Shown here one piece after another: positions 14,200-14,955 of a stretch of DNA of 14,955 nt. Source of the DNA: CAVVYA01 sp964577835 (GTDB lineage: Bacteria > Pseudomonadota > Alphaproteobacteria > SMXQ01). How positions within the stretch are numbered: the stretch's first letter is position 1; each line of letters opens with the position of its first letter. The translations under genes were made by a program, and so were the position numbers. The stretch covers positions 1 through 14,955 of the forward strand of contig CAZOBN010000077.1 in assembly GCA_964577835.1 (NCBI GenBank). The letters run 5' to 3'. The notes below the pieces were generated by a model, which did no database searches, was not told the origin of the DNA, and worked only from the letters and a program-made list of their open reading frames with translations.

Positions 14200-14223
14200 A
14201 CTTCCCTCAAGTATATAATCGCG
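14200..14223 (-). repeat. right terminal inverted repeat (IRR)
   Basis: Read inward on the minus strand it begins CGCGATTATATACTTGA and ends GGAAGT, matching IRL in 22 of 24 positions. On the plus strand it contains an exact TATAAT (14214-14219) facing outward to nrdJ, but no good -35 at 16-18 bp. Confidence 0.85.
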
Positions 14224-14231
14224 ACCAAAAC
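14224..14231 (+). repeat. right target-site duplication
   Basis: ACCAAAAC, matching ATCAAAAC at the left end in 7 of 8 positions. The single difference suggests later mutation, or ends brought together by recombination. Confidence 0.65.
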
Positions 14232-14235
14232 GAGC

Positions 14236-14244
14236 TGTGGATAA
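14236..14244 (-). promoter_or_regulatory. DnaA box 1
   Basis: TGTGGATAA, the exact reverse complement of the DnaA box TTATCCACA. It begins 4 bp after the right target-site duplication of the mobile element and lies 117 bp before the promoter candidate. Confidence 0.6.
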
Positions 14245-14360
14245 CCTCGTGGATAGCCGAAATCCGTTCGCCGCCGCAAAGCGGGTATAACTGCGAAAAC
14301 GCGTGGCTGGAGAGGGACTTACCTCGGGGCTTCAGTGTGGAAACATAACGAGAACATGCC

Positions 14361-14389
14361 TTGACGCTGGAACAGCGGGTTCCTAAACT
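14361..14389 (+). promoter_or_regulatory. nrdJ: sigma70-like promoter candidate for nrdJ
   Basis: TTGACG (14361-14366) and TAAACT (14384-14389) separated by 17 bp; matches to consensus are 5/6 and 4/6. It would give a leader of about 155 nt. Confidence 0.5.
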
Positions 14390-14458
14390 GGCCGCCGACC
14401 AACAGAGTCAACAAACCTTGGTCGAAACAATTTTAGTAACGATATCAAGCTAATCTCC

Positions 14459-14480
14459 CCTTCGCGCGACACAGCGAAGG
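14459..14480 (+). other. nrdJ: hairpin in the probable nrdJ leader
   Basis: CCTTCGC and GCGAAGG form a 7-bp stem with an 8-nt loop, about 70 nt upstream of the nrdJ ATG. No T-run follows, so it is not an obvious attenuator. Confidence 0.35.
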
Positions 14481-14520
14481 CTGGATCGGCTGCTCGTCCG
14501 CTTGACGCGAACCGGGGTCG

Positions 14521-14529
14521 TTATCCACA
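14521..14529 (+). promoter_or_regulatory. DnaA box 2
   Basis: TTATCCACA, a perfect DnaA box, 14 nt before the nrdJ ribosome-binding site AAGGA (14543-14547) and downstream of the promoter candidate, where binding could block transcription. Confidence 0.6.
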
Positions 14530-14552
14530 GTGGGACGAACATAAGGATCGTC

Positions 14553-14955
14553 ATGGCCGGCGTTGCAGCGATTTCCCAGCAAATCTGGGACATGAAATAC
14601 CGTCTGAAGAGCGAGTCCGGCGTCCCTGTGGACAAAACCATCGAGGACACCTGGCGGCGCATCGCCACGGCCCTGGCCGAGCCCGAGCGGGACAAGGCCC
14701 TGTGGGCCGACCGCTTCACCAAGGCCCTGGAGGATTTCGCCTTTCTGCCCGCCGGCCGGATCATCGCCGGGGCCGGGACGGGGCGCAACGTGACCCTGTT
14801 CAACTGCTTCGTCATGGGCACCATCCCCGACGACATGGGCGGCATCTTCGAGCATCTCAAGGAAGCCGCGCTGACCATGCAGCAGGGCGGCGGCATCGGT
14901 TACGACTTCTCGACGCTCAGGCCCAAGGGCGCGCCGGTCAAGGGCGTGGGCGCCG
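14553..14955 (+). CDS. nrdJ: adenosylcobalamin-dependent (class II) ribonucleotide reductase, N-terminal part
   Basis: Oxygen-independent reduction of ribonucleotides to deoxyribonucleotides, using adenosylcobalamin as radical source. The 134 residues present contain the class II pattern: SQQIWDMKYRLKSESG, an ATP-cone-free helical lead, then AFLPAGRIIAGAGTGRNVTLFNC, where Cys85 is the first of the active-site redox cysteines, and MQQGGGIGYDFSTLRPKGAP, a hallmark of NrdJ. The gene runs off the window edge; full members have roughly 950-1250 residues. ATG14553 has AAGGA at 5 nt. The two upstream DnaA boxes suggest coupling to replication control. The family assignment is confident, and there is no sign of damage in the visible part. 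Confidence 0.92.
   Translation, partial: MAGVAAISQQIWDMKYRLKSESGVPVDKTIEDTWRRIATALAEPERDKALWADRFTKALEDFAFLPAGRIIAGAGTGRNVTLFNCFVMGTIPDDMGGIFEHLKEAALTMQQGGGIGYDFSTLRPKGAPVKGVGA

Larger units (their letters stand above)
12025..14223 (+). mobile_element. IS1595-family transporter IS with four passenger genes
   Basis: A 2199-bp element delimited from the sequence: 24-bp terminal inverted repeats (22/24 identical) and an 8-bp flanking direct repeat with one mismatch. It holds an IS1595-type transposase in the left half and, in the right half, four small genes unrelated to transposition (72 aa +, 52 aa -, 172 aa +, 59 aa -). The transposase is intact, so the element may still be mobile. The passenger half is visibly richer in A/T than the flanking chromosome, which fits foreign origin. 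IS1595-family members with passenger genes are known; whether this cargo set has been described I cannot tell without a search. The insertion sits between the slipin stop and the nrdJ promoter region. Confidence 0.85.
14232..14552 (+). promoter_or_regulatory. nrdJ upstream region (no gene seen)
   Basis: This 321-nt stretch between the element and nrdJ holds no gene that I can support. It contains two perfect DnaA boxes, one sigma70-like promoter candidate and one 7-bp hairpin in the probable leader, each listed separately. I looked for a cobalamin riboswitch B12-box-like sequence and for an NrdR-type box and recognised neither. Confidence 0.5.

Noticed and set aside
14154..14348. 64-codon plus-strand frame spanning the right end of the IS
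   Set aside because: It crosses the element boundary, has no ribosome-binding site and has no recognisable pattern.
14232..14552. Possible replication origin because of two DnaA boxes
   Set aside because: Only two perfect boxes, no clear AT-rich unwinding region and no origin-linked genes nearby; a regulatory role at nrdJ is simpler.
14232..14552. Cobalamin riboswitch upstream of the B12-dependent reductase
   Set aside because: No B12-box-like sequence or fitting multi-helix arrangement could be recognised by eye.

Overview
The window is high-GC DNA from an alphaproteobacterium, most likely a member of the Hyphomicrobiales (Rhizobiales) near the Bradyrhizobium/Rhodopseudomonas/Xanthobacteraceae groups. 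The reasons are the gene order argH-lptM-lysA-TIGR02302 protein, a CpdR-type receiver next to an MJ0042 zinc-ribbon protein, ftsEX followed by a YdcF-like gene and plsC, a class II ribonucleotide reductase, and a type of short ATGGCC...GGCCAT palindrome that I associate with this order. The taxon is inferred from gene content and was not tested by a search.

Layout. Positions 1-4780 (+): the 3' end of argH, a small LptM-like lipoprotein, lysA, and a large membrane-anchored, Gln-rich TIGR02302/DUF4175 protein. Positions 4781-5099: an intergenic region between convergent genes, filled by four short palindromes arranged as a 222-bp mirror-image block. Positions 5100-6161 (-): a two-gene operon of an MJ0042 zinc-ribbon/DUF3426 membrane protein and a CpdR-like response regulator, with a good sigma70-like promoter. 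Positions 6385-9532 (+): a tightly packed operon ftsE-ftsX-ydcF-like-plsC (cell division and envelope). Positions 9734-11984 (+): the NfeD/slipin pair (membrane protease and SPFH protein). Position 14553 to the end (+): the start of nrdJ, with a promoter candidate and two perfect DnaA boxes upstream.

The notable part is 12025-14223, a 2.2-kb IS1595-family element lying between the slipin gene and nrdJ. I could delimit it from the sequence: 24-bp terminal inverted repeats (22/24 identical) flanked by an 8-bp direct repeat with one mismatch. Besides the zinc-ribbon/DDE transposase it carries four passenger genes: a 72-aa unknown protein (+), a 52-aa basic protein (-), a 172-aa protein with a HEPN-like R-N-x3-H motif (+), and a 59-aa acidic protein with a GTG start (-). 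The HEPN-like gene and the 52-aa gene are divergent, with start codons 13 bp apart; a bidirectional terminator overlaps the stop codon of the 52-aa gene; and the 59-aa gene overlaps the 3' end of the HEPN-like gene tail to tail. The element therefore looks like a transporter IS (an IS with cargo), and the compact cargo could be a toxin/antitoxin-like or defence module. That function is an inference.

The remaining genes are ordinary chromosomal housekeeping genes. The many long reading frames antisense to, or out of frame with, the high-GC genes were treated as shadows and left out.
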